Below, piece by piece: positions 1-10,345 of a stretch of 64,000 nt of DNA. Origin of the DNA: Berberis thunbergii (taxonomy: Eukaryota > Streptophyta > Magnoliopsida > Ranunculales > Berberidaceae); NCBI GenBank assembly GCA_003290165.1, contig QNQO01000815.1, forward strand, positions 1 to 64,000, given 5' to 3'. The position numbers were made by a program, and so were the translations under genes. The notes under the pieces were generated by a model. It was not told where the DNA came from. It was given only the letters and a program-made list of their open reading frames with translations, and ran no database searches. Every line of letters begins with the position of its first letter. Positions within the stretch are counted from its first letter, which is position 1.

Positions 1-279
1 TAGGATCTAAACCACCTTATTCTTCTTCTTCTAGGTACCAGGTGCCTTCATTAATCACTGTGTTTGTCATCTCCACAAAAAAAATCGTAAGCAACTCAAT
101 CTCTTCCTCATTTTCTTCATGTAGTAGTAATCAACGATTCAAACCCTCTCTTCTATTGTGTTTCTATAAGTAGTAATCATCTTCAATGAATATAATAGTA
201 ATTATCTTCAATGACTGTCTTTGTTGTACTCCCCTTTTTGCTATAGTAGTAATCAATGAATATAGTAGCAATTCTACAG
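1..279. other. Intergenic, degenerate TAGTAGTAATCA repeats
   Basis: No coding region is seen. The motif TAGTAGTAATCA and close variants recur at about 122, 168, 200 and 245, giving a loose tandem texture. Nothing else is recognised. Confidence 0.5.
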
Positions 280-530
280 GGCCTGGGTCCCCCTGCTTGG
301 TTTGCTGTCTAGGGGGCAAAAATACACTTTTGCCCCTCCCTCTTTAAACACGTTTTTGTATTTTTGCCCCCCATCTTTAAACACCTTTTCCAAAAAGGTT
401 GTTAAAGAGGGGGGCAAAAGTGTATTTTTGCCCCCCCCCTTTAAGCACTTTTTCCAAAAAGGTTGTTAAATAGAGGGGCAAAAGTGTATTTTTGCCTCCC
501 CAAGCAGCAATCTCGCTGGTTTTTCCAGGT
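280..530. repeat. Inverted-repeat (foldback) element with nested arms
   Basis: The left end starts at GCCTGGGTCCCCCTGCTTGG, followed by GGGGGCAAAAATACACTTTTGCCCC. The right end is the approximate reverse complement, ending in CCCCAAGCAGC. The core, TTTAAAC followed by CACTTTTTCCAAAAAGGTTG, occurs more than once, so the element has nested or duplicated arms. The hairpin at 19651-19790 shares the core motifs CTTTAACAACCTTTTT and GGGGGCAAAAGTGTA, so both probably belong to one MITE family. No transposase is present, and I could not fix a target-site duplication. Confidence 0.65.
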
Positions 531-933
531 CAGGAAGAATTTCGGATTTAAAAAAAAATTCATGTTAAAGTAACTAATTTTTATATTATATTTAATTAAT
601 TATGACATCATTCCGCCCCCCCCCCCCCCCTCGACAAAAATCCTGGCTCCGTCACTGCTATAAATACCAAAAAACACTTTGGATTATGCAACTCATGATT
701 ATGGAAACCAAGACAAATAATTGGAAAGTATCAATTGATGAGAAAATCAATATTGAAGATAAATTATCATGATCTCGTTGATTAAGCTAAAATTGGATAC
801 CATGAGAGATCTTCTCTACAAAAATGGAAAATTAGCACTACAAATCAGAATGAGGAATTCCTTTTAATTTTGAGTTATTATATGAAATCACCATTAGTGT
901 CCATTAACTGTCTGGGAGTCTCATCTGACATTA
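531..933 (+). promoter_or_regulatory. 5' flank of the OPT pseudogene
   Basis: No ORF is supported. The part from about 700 to 830 matches, in reverse complement, the segment at about 9405-9535. Shared blocks include ATGATCTCG, CCATGAGAGATCTTCTC and CAAGACAAATAATTGGAAA. The two A-type OPT copies were therefore duplicated together with their upstream regions. A run of about 16 C lies at 615-630. Confidence 0.5.
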
Positions 934-3762
934 ATGGAATCCAAACAAGAAAACCAAGGTACTTATCATCTCTCTTTTCTGTGTAAAATTTTGATAAAAC
1001 TTGCAAGAATATCTATATATATATTGATATATTTTGTTCATTGTAGATGAAATCATCGATGATTCTCCTATTGAGCAAGTGAGGCTTGTTGTTCCAATCA
1101 CTGATGACACAACATTGCCTGCCTTGACATTTCGTACTCGGGTCTTAGGACCCATTACATGCATTTTTCTAGCATTCGCAACCCAATTCTTCAGTCTTAG
1201 GCAAAATGTGATTCTTATTTCAAATAGTTGTTCATCGATGTTCTTCCTGATTGTTGGAAAGTTTATGGCCAAGAAACTTCCTAGTAGACCCATTACAATT
1301 CCTGGGACACCATGGACATTTTCGATGAATCCAGGGCCTTTTGGCATAAAAGAGCACGTCTTGATATCCATACTCGCTAGCACTGGTACAGATAATCCAT
1401 ATTCAACGTCCATTGTCACCATTGTTAAGACTTTTTACCACAAGAACATCAGCTTTTGGGCATCCTTTTTGTTGGTACAAACAAGTCCAGTGAGTTTCTC
1501 TTATTTTCATTTGGGGAAACTATTTTGTAATTTGTTTTACTTATTTGTGCACGTACATTTTTTATTCAAGCTCGATACATATATATATGTAACAGATGAT
1601 CGGTTATGGATTTGCGGGAATATTCATGAAATTTCTTGTGTTCTTGTGGACTCGCCTTACATGTGGTGGCCTTTGACCTTATTAGATGTATCGTTTTACA
1701 GGTTTGATCTCTCTAAGCTAACTCACTTCCTCTTGTTTTTACTATCTGTCGTGGGCATGTGGGGCTCGTCTCAACTGTTTGTTACATACCGTCTTGAGAA
1801 TTCAAACTAAAAAACTATTTTACTGAATGTATAGTATTGAAAAATTTACATAAACCATATCATCAAAGCAAGCCATGCACACATCAAAATTCTATTGTGT
1901 CTTTACGTTACTAATGATGCATTCAACAAAATGCTAACATTTGGTCTGAACTGATTTACAGGTTGTTGCATGAAGTGGAAGAAAGACCTAAAGGATATTT
2001 GACTAAATTTCAGTTCTTTTTAATAGTTTTCGTCTTGAGCTTTAGCTATTATATAGTTCCAAATTATTTCATCCCATCCATCGCTTTCCTTTCGCCCCTA
2101 TGTTGGATTTGGAAAGACTCCGTTACCATCCAACAAGTTGGTTCCGGTCTCAGAGGTTTTGGTATAGGCTCGTTCACTCTTGACTGGTCTACCATGTCGA
2201 GTTTCTTAGGAAATCCATTAGTTCTACCCATGTATACTATCATGAACACTATGGTAGGATTCATCCTAATTGTGTATATTATCACTCCCATAGCTTATTG
2301 GACGAATTCATACGAAGCAAAAAGGTTTCCACTATACTCTAATAGCCTTTTCGATTACAATGGACAAAAATATAACTTGTCCAGGGTTCTTGATAAAGAC
2401 TTGAAACTTAATGAAGAAGCATATAAAAATTACTCTAACCTCTACCTAAGCGTCTTTTATGTATATGGCATTGGAGCAGACCTTGGAGCTACAATTTCTA
2501 CGTTTCCTCATTTCATTCTCTATTACGGAAGGTAAAAAAACACACACACACTTTCTTTCTTAGATTAATTAAGAAAATACTGTTTGTATTATTTATTTAT
2601 TTATTTTAAATAATTTTATAGGGAAACATGGCAACAATTTAAGCAGGCATTGCATGATGGAAATCAACTTGGCGACGTGCACAATAGGATGATGAAGAAG
2701 TACAAACCAATTCCCAATTATTGGTTCTACGCAATCATAGTTTCGATGATTGGTCTAGCAATTCTTAATAGCATATTTCCGAAGAACAAATTCAACTTCC
2801 TTATTGGGGAGTCGTCTTGGGATGTTTTCTCCCATTTCTTTTCATACTCCCCCTTGGTGTGCTCCAGGCTACTACAGGCCAGAATTTTGACATGAAATTT
2901 TGACGGAGTTACTGATGGGATATGCATACCCAGGCCGGCCTCTTGCCAATTATGCTTTCAGATCGTATGCTGTATCTACATTGTATCACACCTTCAGCTT
3001 TTTTGTCTGATTTTAAACTAGCTCATTACATGAAAATTCCTCCAAGATCAATGTTCATCGCCCAGGTATGTAAATAACTAGATATACACTTGGGAAAAAT
3101 CTTCATTGGGTATTAAATTTCTTTGTACATGTCCAATGCAGATCGCTGGGGCAATAATCTCATATTCTGTTAACCTTGGTATATTATGGTGGCTTCTCTC
3201 TACAGTAGATAACGTTTGTCTAATAGATAAACTTCCGAAGGGCAGCCCTTGGACATGTCCGGGAGATCGTAATTTACTAAGTCAATCGATGATTTGGGGT
3301 GGAATTGGCCCAGGTCGAGTGTTTGCACCCAATGGCTTATATTCCAAAATGTATTGGTTTTTTCTCGTTGGATTATTTGCTCCTATCTTAATATGGATGA
3401 TTTCAAGTGCATTCCCTGATAAGAAGTGGATAAAATTAATCAATGTTCCAATAATGTTGGGAAGCATCTATCCTCAAGCCGGCGCAGTTCATTACTGGTC
3501 TTGGTTCATGTTTGCTATTACGTTCAATGTTATTGTTTACAAAAGGTACAAAGGGTGGTGGGCTCGATACAATTACGTGTTCGTTAATGGGATGGATACA
3601 GGCATTGCTTTCATGGCTCTCCTAGCAAGCCTATGCCTTCAGTTGAACAATATCTATGGCGTTAACTGGTGGGGATTGGAACTCGATGATCACTGCCCCT
3701 TAGCTACTTGTCCCATTGCCCCTGGTATACAAGTTGATGGTTGCCCTGTTTTTCACAAATAA
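934..3762 (+). pseudogene. Oligopeptide transporter (OPT family) pseudogene, copy A
   Basis: OPT proteins are proton-coupled membrane carriers for small peptides or metal chelates. Exon equivalents are 934-958, 1047-1489, 1596-1701, 1962-2531, 2622-2882 joined without an intron to 2883-3065, and 3142-3762. They match the intact copies B and C exon by exon, with exon 2 at 443 nt, exon 6 at 183 and exon 7 at 621. Family marks are SPIEQVR, an NPGPF motif in exon 2, KIPPR in exon 6 and [12 protein letters not shown] near the end. Three kinds of lesion are visible. Exon 3 is 106 nt instead of 98 because TTCTTGTG is duplicated in tandem (1633-1648). Exon 5 shifts frame at about 2800, where one base seems lost before the YWGV segment. 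Exon 6 shifts frame internally and has TGA codons. The last exon is fully open. Exon 1 (MESKQENQ) ends at a normal GT donor. A truncated product cannot be excluded, but a full transporter can. Confidence 0.9.
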
Positions 3763-4215
3763 TTAAAATGATTGTTTTGGCAATTCAAACAGTGCTCAAG
3801 TCCAATTGAACAAAAAAATGGCAATGGTTAAATTAGTTTTTGGACTAGATGTTTTGGTTGTTCCTTCGTGTTATTGTTCATTATTTGGTTTTCATTATTT
3901 ATTTGAAATTAAGTTCTCGAGGATGCTAGCTAGTTGGGTGGATACTCTATTTGAGACCAAATTTTGTGATTGACAAAATAATGCTAATACATGTGAAGTT
4001 GCAGAGCCGTCGGAACTGTGACGCTCCTCCAGTACGAGCATTCGAGGGCTCAGGGATGTCTCCATTATTGTGAGATCTCGTGGTCACTATGTCTTTGTAT
4101 TATGAGGAAGGGTGATATCACTATTTTTCATGGAAATTTGTCGTTTCCCACGGACTGCACAAAACTGATGTAGTCGAATCATACTCTCCTTGACCTTGAC
4201 CTACACAGGGAACAC
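3763..4215. other. Intergenic, OPT pseudogene 3' flank
   Basis: No gene or clear repeat is seen. The sequence is the AT-rich 3' flank of the OPT pseudogene. Confidence 0.4.
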
Positions 4216-4435
4216 ATGTGAGCATAGATATCATTCAATTGAAGGCATAAGCTTGCTAGGAGAGCAATGCCTATATCCATCCCATTAACGAACACGTAAT
4301 TGTACCGAGCCCACCAGCCTTTGTGCCTTTTGTAAACGATAACATTGAAGCAAACATGAACCAAGACCAGTAATGCACTGCTCCGGCTTGAGGATATATA
4401 GATGCCTCCCAACATTATCGGAACATTGATTAATT
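4216..4435 (-). pseudogene. OPT exon 7 fragment, inverted copy of OPT-A
   Basis: On the minus strand this translates to INVPIMLGGIY, then FNVIVYKRHKGWWARYNYVF and VNGMDIGIALLASLCLQLN. The plus-strand pseudogene exon at about 3438-3655 has nearly the same residues (INVPIMLGSIY, FNVIVYKRYKGWWARYNYVF). The copy lacks both ends of the exon and is not functional. It lies in opposite orientation within 0.8 kb of its source, so it could form an inverted repeat with it. Confidence 0.85.
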
Positions 4436-4943
4436 GTTCTTTGGAATGCCTTCTCCAATCAACATTTGTTTTCCAGGACATTAACAACATTCAGGGAATT
4501 CACTCTTTTAATTCATCGTCTTCTCTCATGCTTAAATAAATCGATTGATATATATGATAAAATGCATGCATCTAGTGTTCTAAATTTGGTTCCAGCAAAT
4601 TTCTCAGCTTTTGTTAGTCCCTTTTAATTGGTGCTTCCAGTCTTTCTCTGATATATACATGGCCAAAACTTTTTGTTCTAACAGTAACTTTGTCCTAATG
4701 ATTTAGTGCTCAACTCCATAAAGTAAATTTACTTGCCTTGTAAATGTAGAGACTCCCACATATATAGAAACTATGTGACCATATCATGGCCTTGCCAAAA
4801 GTATGCAACAATTCACTAAAACTAATGAACTGCATTGCTAAGGTTAGATACATATTAGTCCGTGGTTCAAACTTAAAACTAACATTAAACATCAAGATTG
4901 CCGTAAAATATGTATAAATATACAATTTATACCACAGACACTC
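4436..4943. other. Intergenic, nothing recognised
   Basis: AT-rich sequence with no supported ORF, RNA gene or inverted repeat. Confidence 0.4.
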
Positions 4944-5107
4944 TACTTCCCCGACGAAATGTACATTGCAAAGTCACCAAGGCGCAGATTTTCGTGCAAA
5001 TGGATGTTACTGAAGTTGTTGGTTTGGGGAGAGTTCATCATTTCAATTGGTGCTGTTGCTGCATCCATCCAAGGGTTAATTCATAGATTCCACATGCAAA
5101 AGTCCTA
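4944..5107 (+). pseudogene. Amino acid permease C-terminal exon fragment
   Basis: The frame reads YFPDEMYIAKSPRRRFSCKW, then MLLKLLVWGEFIISIGAVAA and SIQGLIHRFHMQKS, followed by a stop. It aligns with the end of the intact permease at 61277-63352 (YYPIEMYIAKAGVPRLSLKW, then ISVGAATASIQGLIHSFKV). The (Y/F)(F/Y)P-x-EMYIA block and the final helix are typical of AAP carriers. No other AAP exon is visible nearby, so this is an isolated last-exon relic that shares its stop position with the family. Confidence 0.85.
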
Positions 5108-6260
5108 ATCATCTTAGTGTTGAATGAGAAACTGCAATGTTGAGTTTAGCAAACTATATTGGCTGTTTCAGCATACAGGCATGCTGAGTTTACAGTTTAC
5201 AGTTTACAGTTTTACAGTTTGTGTAAATCTTTAATCATAATGTTAGGCAACTGCAATATTGTTGCCAAACTATATGCAAAATATTCGTGTCAAATTCCTG
5301 CACTTGAATTGCAATGTTGTTAATATTCAATGTTACTTGTTCAAAACACTAGAAGCGGAACAGAAATAACAACTTGAACATCGTCCAAGTAAAAGTAGGA
5401 CACCCCTCAACCTTTATACCAGGAGCAGTTGGGCAACTGGCCAAAGGACAATGATCATCCAATTCCAAACCCCACCATTTCATCCCGTTTCTATTGGATA
5501 TCTGTAGTGCCATGTAAGCGAGAATGGCTGAAAAAGCGACGCCAGCGTCTAGCCCTGCCGAAAGCACATAGTTGTGTCTAGCCCACCACCTTTTTTTTGG
5601 AAAGCGAGCTGAGGTTTTTAGGATCTCCGAACCTTATATTAAAAACAAAAAGTGATGATAAAGTTTACAATCGCTCATACATTCACTTGTTTCATCATCG
5701 ACAAAACAATAAATTTGCTTCAAAGCTTCAACAAATAACCTAATTAGTTCTAGATTCGCCGTCTCCAGGTTAGGGAGTAACATTGCAAAGTGTTCTGCTA
5801 CTAAAGTGGTTGCATGATAGACATGCCATAACTTTTCTTCCTCGAAAGTACCAATCAATACTTTAAGCACTCTCATGACCTGATTTATACCTAATGTGTG
5901 TCCCAAGATGTATGAGAAGTCGTCGTAAAGAATCGAAACACAATGAATCATGATATAAAAACCATTGAATGCTAGCACTAATCTAGCATCCCTACAAGGT
6001 TCTAATAAGCATTTGCATTCTACCTGTATTATTATCATCAGTTACCTGAATTTAGGATTTGTCTTTTTGCTTCAAGAAGACCTTCGAGGAACACATTCCG
6101 TGAGAGGCTATATTGTCATGACCTCATGGTCTTCTTCAATAGGGTTTTGCCCCACATTTGTTGTTTTCGTTTCAAGTAAGCTTTTGATTCCGGTGGCAAA
6201 GGCATCCCTGCCTATTCTTGCAATTTCGAAATTCAAATCATTGATGATTTGGGGTGTTAT

Positions 6261-7838
6261 CTAACCAGGAAGTGTAGTAGTTGATTCTGAGGTTGCATCA
6301 ACCTCTTCACCGCATCTTTCCTCACTTTCTTTTAGTTCGTCTTGGCCCCTGTGCTTGGTTATCTTTGGGATAGCTACCCCTAGTTTCACGCTTACCAGCT
6401 GATTTGTGATGGGAGAAGCAAAGCGTATTTGATCAGAGTTGAGCAATTCATGCTCACCATTTGGACACCCCGACTTCTGTGCCCCAGACTGTGTCCCAGG
6501 GACCGTAAGGATCAGCTCATCATCTGCCTGGGGGGTTCGAAGTCCCTCTCTCTGTAACAACTTAATTTGGCTGGTTTCAATACTTGTATTCACATCTTCA
6601 AACGCAGGACTTGTCGTCCCCGGGCTGCCTAGATCATCATGATCAGTTGGGTTTCCTTGCTTCGCTTTTTCAATCTCACTAGTTGTGTATCCCACCTCTT
6701 GAAGACCTTCCTCTGTTGTTTCTTATACGAATATGTCACTGGCGATAGCCTTTTCTTTACTAGCCGAATTTTTTTGTTTGATTACTCTCATCTTCAACAT
6801 TATCCCCCGTAAGCATTTCAAACTTGTTCGACAACAATAAATTCACCGACTCTTTGGCCACTGGTGTCTCAGTAGCCACTCCCTCCTTGATTCCCTCCCC
6901 CATATTAGTTTTTGCTCCACTCGTGCCAACCTCTGATTGTGCAACTTTATATTTATGAGCCACTGGAACATATTGTTGTTTGACAACTTTAGCTGCCACT
7001 ATTTGTTTGTCATTCTTCTCTTCGTTTACCACATGGGATGCTTTCACATTACCCTTGAGACCTAACTTTTTCCTGCAAAAATCCTCCTGATGCCCTATTA
7101 ATGAGCAATAATCACAATATTTGAAACCCGAGTATTCAATTTTTTGCCAAAAGCCCCTATTGTTAGTTCTATCTATCCAAATTCTACTTGGTAATTTTTG
7201 CGTCAAAGTCATCTCCACGTAGACACATGCATAACCCGAGCGTGACAGACATCTAGTATGATCATCCATGCCCAAAAAGACACCAAAGAGTTCACAATTG
7301 CTTTCAAAAGAGGAGGATGAAATAAATGTAAAGGCAACTGAGACAACTCTACCCATAGTGGAACCGATGTCGGATCTGCTTTCAGACTGAAACCATCATG
7401 CCAACGAAAAGCTTTAAATCGAACTCCCCGAATCAAGAAAGAGTCCCTTGATAAGACTTTTTTTGCTTCCACCTCAGATTGAAGTCGGACAAGAACATGA
7501 CGTTGATCTAGCAAACCTAGCGAGAAATCACCTAGAATCCCCCAGGTTCGATGTATCGAATCTCGAATATCTGCCAATGTTGGTCTGTAGCTAGAGAACT
7601 TTAATACTATCACATGTTTTTCCATGAACGCTTTCCCACGAGTTTCGTCAGATGCCATAAGCCCAATGGCAGGCTCTCCTTCTTTTCGGAATCTAGTTCC
7701 CTCAACATGTGTTTCCTTAACCTCATCAATCAGTATTTTCCCAAGTATTTGGGAGAAGGATGGCTTACTAGCCTCTTCTGCAGGTACCCTACTCCTCGTT
7801 GGGGAAGAAGAAGGATTGACGGCTAGTGGAGCTGTCAT
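6261..7838 (-). pseudogene. LINE ORF1 (DUF4283 / zinc knuckle), frameshifted
   Basis: ORF1 proteins of plant L1 elements bind the element RNA. From the ATG at 7838 the frame reads MTAPLAVNPSSSPTRS and then a DUF4283-like segment (SQILGKILIDEV, VIVLKFSSYRPTLADIRDSI). It shifts frame once near 7275-7300. The second frame continues with GVFLGMDDHTRCLSRSGYA, SRIWID and a zinc knuckle YCDYCSLIGHQEDFC, matching C-x2-C-x4-H-x4-C. A stop near 6760 and a further open stretch (6695-6261) rich in Ser, Thr and Glu make up the tail. The lesions show that the protein is not made intact. Confidence 0.8.
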
Positions 7839-7949
7839 ACCACATGAAACCCTGACCTAGCCCGACCTGCAAAGTGACAGCAGCAGCGTGAGCAGTCGAT
7901 CTAGTCGACGGTCAGCAGTGATTCAAACCAGTGATTCAAACGAAAGCCA

Positions 7950-8200
7950 AAATCGATGGCCAAGCAGATCGACGTCCCAGATCCGACGGCCAAAATCAAG
8001 CAAAGAGCAGCCAATCTTGGTCGCAGCAGCCAACTTAGTCGCAACCAATCTTGGTCGATCCAGGCAGCAAAGAGCAGCCAATCTTGGGCGATCCAGTCGA
8101 TCCAGGCAGCAAAGAGTAGCCAATCTTGGTCACAGCATATCGATCCAATTGACGGCCAAAATCAAACAAAGAGCAGTCGATCCAGTCGATAGCCAGGCAG
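7950..8200. repeat. Degenerate minisatellite in the LINE 5' region
   Basis: The phrase AGCAGCCAATCTTGG with GATCCAGGCAGCAAAGAG recurs at least four times with small changes (about 8007, 8047, 8075 and 8125). It precedes ORF1 on the minus strand, where L1 elements keep their internal promoter. Repeated 5' units are known in some LINE families, so a promoter role is plausible but unproven. Confidence 0.6.
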
Positions 8201-8682
8201 AGAGGGGCGGCTAAAAGAGACGGCAGCCAGGCTGGGTGGCGGCCGATCGAGCTAGCGCCCAAGGTTGGTGGCGGCGGCTTTTTGTTCTACCTATTACTCT
8301 CCGCGCTCAAATTCAATTATGTGTTATAATAAAGTTAGCCCACTACCCTTTGTACTTCCTATACACAAACAAGTTGAAGAAGATCCCTACGACACCCCAA
8401 CACAAGTTCACTGCTCTAGCAGGAGGCATATTTGATGTGACGCCTATTTTGATTGACATATTAATTAGGTGTATTCATTTTTGCTTAGGAAACAAACGTG
8501 AGAGCACCCAAACTAAAACGGGGGCCAGGAGTCCAACTAGGAAGTAGTTCATCTTCTCGTATAGGCCTTCGCTTCCAAACATACGGAGTGAACCTCTAAG
8601 ACCCCAGATGATAGAAGCATTGAAGAAAACATCGTCGTTGGGGCATGTCCATGGGCTTCCCTCCGGCAATAGTGCTGGTTGG

Positions 8683-8996
8683 CACTACACCAAATTGGCA
8701 CTTTTGTAACAACTCTTAAAATAATAGCACTTTTGAGATGTTACAATCCACCAAACAATTTCAAGTCAAAACTAAAATTTAGTCAAAAAAATGAAAAACG
8801 GTAACACAAAAAAAATAATACAATAAGTTGAATCACCATGAATAGTATCACTTTTATAATCATATTCTTTATGGTGATACAACTATTGTATCATTTTGTT
8901 TGTGAAAATGTGTAAAATTGTTAGGTGGATTGTTACACTTTAAAAGTGATACTGTTTTGTGGGTTGTTACAAAAATATCAATAATTTGGTGTAGTG
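8683..8996. mobile_element. CACTA-like MITE, copy 1 (314 bp)
   Basis: The ends are CACTACACCAAATTG and AATTTGGTGTAGTG, a clear terminal inverted repeat. The flanks are TGG (8680-8682) and TGG (8997-8999), a 3-bp target duplication as expected for CACTA transposons. OPT copy B holds the uninterrupted site, GCTGGTTGGCAAATATG, at about 11361-11377. No coding capacity is present, so it needs a transposase from elsewhere. A second copy is at 17616-17925. Confidence 0.93.
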
Positions 8997-9394
8997 TGGC
9001 AAATATGTTTAATTGTTGTTAGGAATCACATTTTGCCTAAGACTGAAGAATTGGGTTGTGAATGCTAGAAAAATGCATGTAATAGGTCCTAAGACCCAAG
9101 TACGAAATGTCAAGGCAGGCAATGTTGTGTCATCAGTGATTGGAGCAACGAGCCTCACTTGCTCAATAGGAGAATCATCGATGATTTCATCTACAATGTA
9201 CAAATTAAATATATCAATACATAGATATTCTTGCAAGGTTTACTAAAATTTTCAAAACTTTTACGCATAAAAGAGAGATGACAAGTGCCTTGGTTTTCTT
9301 GTTCAAATTCCATTAGTATCAGATAAGACTCCCACACAGTTAATGAACACTCTGATGGTGATTTCATATGATAACTCAACATATTGATTTCTAG

Positions 9395-9545
9395 GCTAAT
9401 TGCCATTTTTTCTGGAGAAGATCTCTCATGGTATCCGTTTTTGGCTTAATCGGCGAGATCATGATAGTTTATCTTCAATATTTTATTTTTCAATTAATAT
9501 TTTCCAATTATTTGTCTTGATTGCCATGATCAATATAAGATTAGT
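9395..9545 (-). repeat. Inverted copy of the OPT-A upstream region
   Basis: On the minus strand this matches the 5' flank of the plus-strand pseudogene (about 700-830), with shared blocks CAAGACAAATAATTGGAAA and CATGAGAGATCTTCTC. It places the promoter region of the relic next to its exon 1 at 9313. Confidence 0.75.
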
Positions 9546-10254
9546 TTTTATGAGTTGCATATTATCCAAAGTGTTTTACTCCAACAGGTTATTCGTAACA
9601 ATTTTGCGTATTAAAATTGGAGTCCTCTTTAACATTTGTTGGATAAATTTCTTACTTAGATAAGGTTTTCTTGATTGCATAGTGAACAACCATAGTGAAC
9701 AACAACTATATATGCAGGTTTTCTATGCAATTATAGTGAACAACTATGCAGGTTCTATGCAATATATGCTGATGTAAGTGTTACTTGTTCACTATGATTG
9801 CATAGAGCCTGCATCACAAAACTAGTTCCAAAAAACTTGTTAGGAGATGTATTGATTCAGTATATAGTTTTCAGCCGCGCAGAAGTTTACAAAATGTAAG
9901 ACCTTAATCAGAAGAAAATTTTGTCATTCTTGGGACTCAAATTAGCTATGAATGAGTAGATATATGGCTTCAGAATGTATTATTGCTGACTTTATGATCA
10001 TCAATCTACAAGGAATAAAACAGGCAACAGAACAAACCAATTGATTTTCCTTGGAGAATCCAAACTGAAAGTGAAGGTGAAAAACAGAAAGAGGTGGCTG
10101 GTAGGTAGACTATCTCATTCCATTTTTTTGTTTTTCTAATTTTTTTCCCCAGTGCACTTTCTAAACCAAACAAGACATTACCATTGTATCAAAATATTAC
10201 CTATCGGTTCTACGAAGTTGAAGTAATCAAGGGCAGTATTCGATCTGTATGGTT
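9546..10254. other. Intergenic with a small inverted repeat
   Basis: GATTGCATAGTGAACAA (about 9674) and its near reverse complement TTGTTCACTATGATTGCATAG (about 9785) flank about 100 bp with further copies of TAGTGAACAAC and TATGCAGGTT. It may be a small foldback element. Nothing else is recognised. Confidence 0.45.
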
Positions 10255-10345
10255 TGGCGAGCCATGACTGAGTCCTTCCATTCTAACAGTCAAAAGGAGA
10301 CGGAAAATTATTGGTTCGAACATATAGGAGGGGATAAATGTGTAA
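10255..10345 (-). pseudogene. OPT exon 4 relic
   Basis: TGACTGAGTCCTTCCAT at about 10264 matches the same stretch in OPT-C exon 4 (about 17159). The similarity goes on to TTGGTTCGAACATATAGGAGG against TTGGAACATATAGTTGG at the same spacing. The fragment is short and no longer open. It shows that OPT sequence once lay between the relic cluster and copy B. Confidence 0.55.

Larger units (their letters stand above)
5591..8335 (-). mobile_element. L1-type LINE, internally deleted, with 12-bp TSD
   Basis: The element is read on the minus strand. Its 3' end at 5591 shows as a run of eight T on the plus strand, a short poly(A) tail. It is flanked by TAGCCCACCACC (5579-5590) and TAGCCCACTACC (8336-8347), a 12-bp target duplication with one mismatch. 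OPT copy B reads straight through the same site at about 11009-11030. The element keeps a GC-rich 5' region with internal repeats and an ORF1 with a DUF4283-like part and a zinc knuckle. No reverse transcriptase is found. The 3' part (about 6038-5634) has an open frame containing HVYHATTLVAEHFA, which could be an eroded RNase H end; that is weak inference. It is therefore an internal deletion derivative rather than a 5'-truncated copy. Confidence 0.85.
5347..9313 (-). pseudogene. Chimeric OPT relic, interrupted by LINE and MITE
   Basis: Read on the minus strand, this relic starts with an exon 1 like copy A (MEFEQENQ, ATG at 9313). Its donor is GC where copy A has GT. An A-like exon 2 start follows (about 9022-9200: DEIIDDSPIEQVRLVAPITD). 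Near 9022 the sequence jumps directly to exon 7 that is nearly identical to copy B (to about 9000, then 8680-8348 and 5590-5347). Exons 3-6 are missing. The exon 7 part is cut by a CACTA-like MITE (8683-8996) and a LINE (5591-8335). The last piece ends in the same [11 protein letters not shown] tail as copy B, and the match continues a short way into the 3' flank. Confidence 0.85.

Noticed and set aside
931..1422. 163-aa open frame on the minus strand
   Set aside because: Antisense shadow of OPT-A exon 2; it has no family features of its own.
5634..6038. 134-aa frame as a separate gene
   Set aside because: It lies inside the LINE between its target duplications, so it is part of the element's 3' end and not a host gene.
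7888..8547. Several short frames on both strands
   Set aside because: They arise from the LINE 5' minisatellite and from relic OPT sequence.
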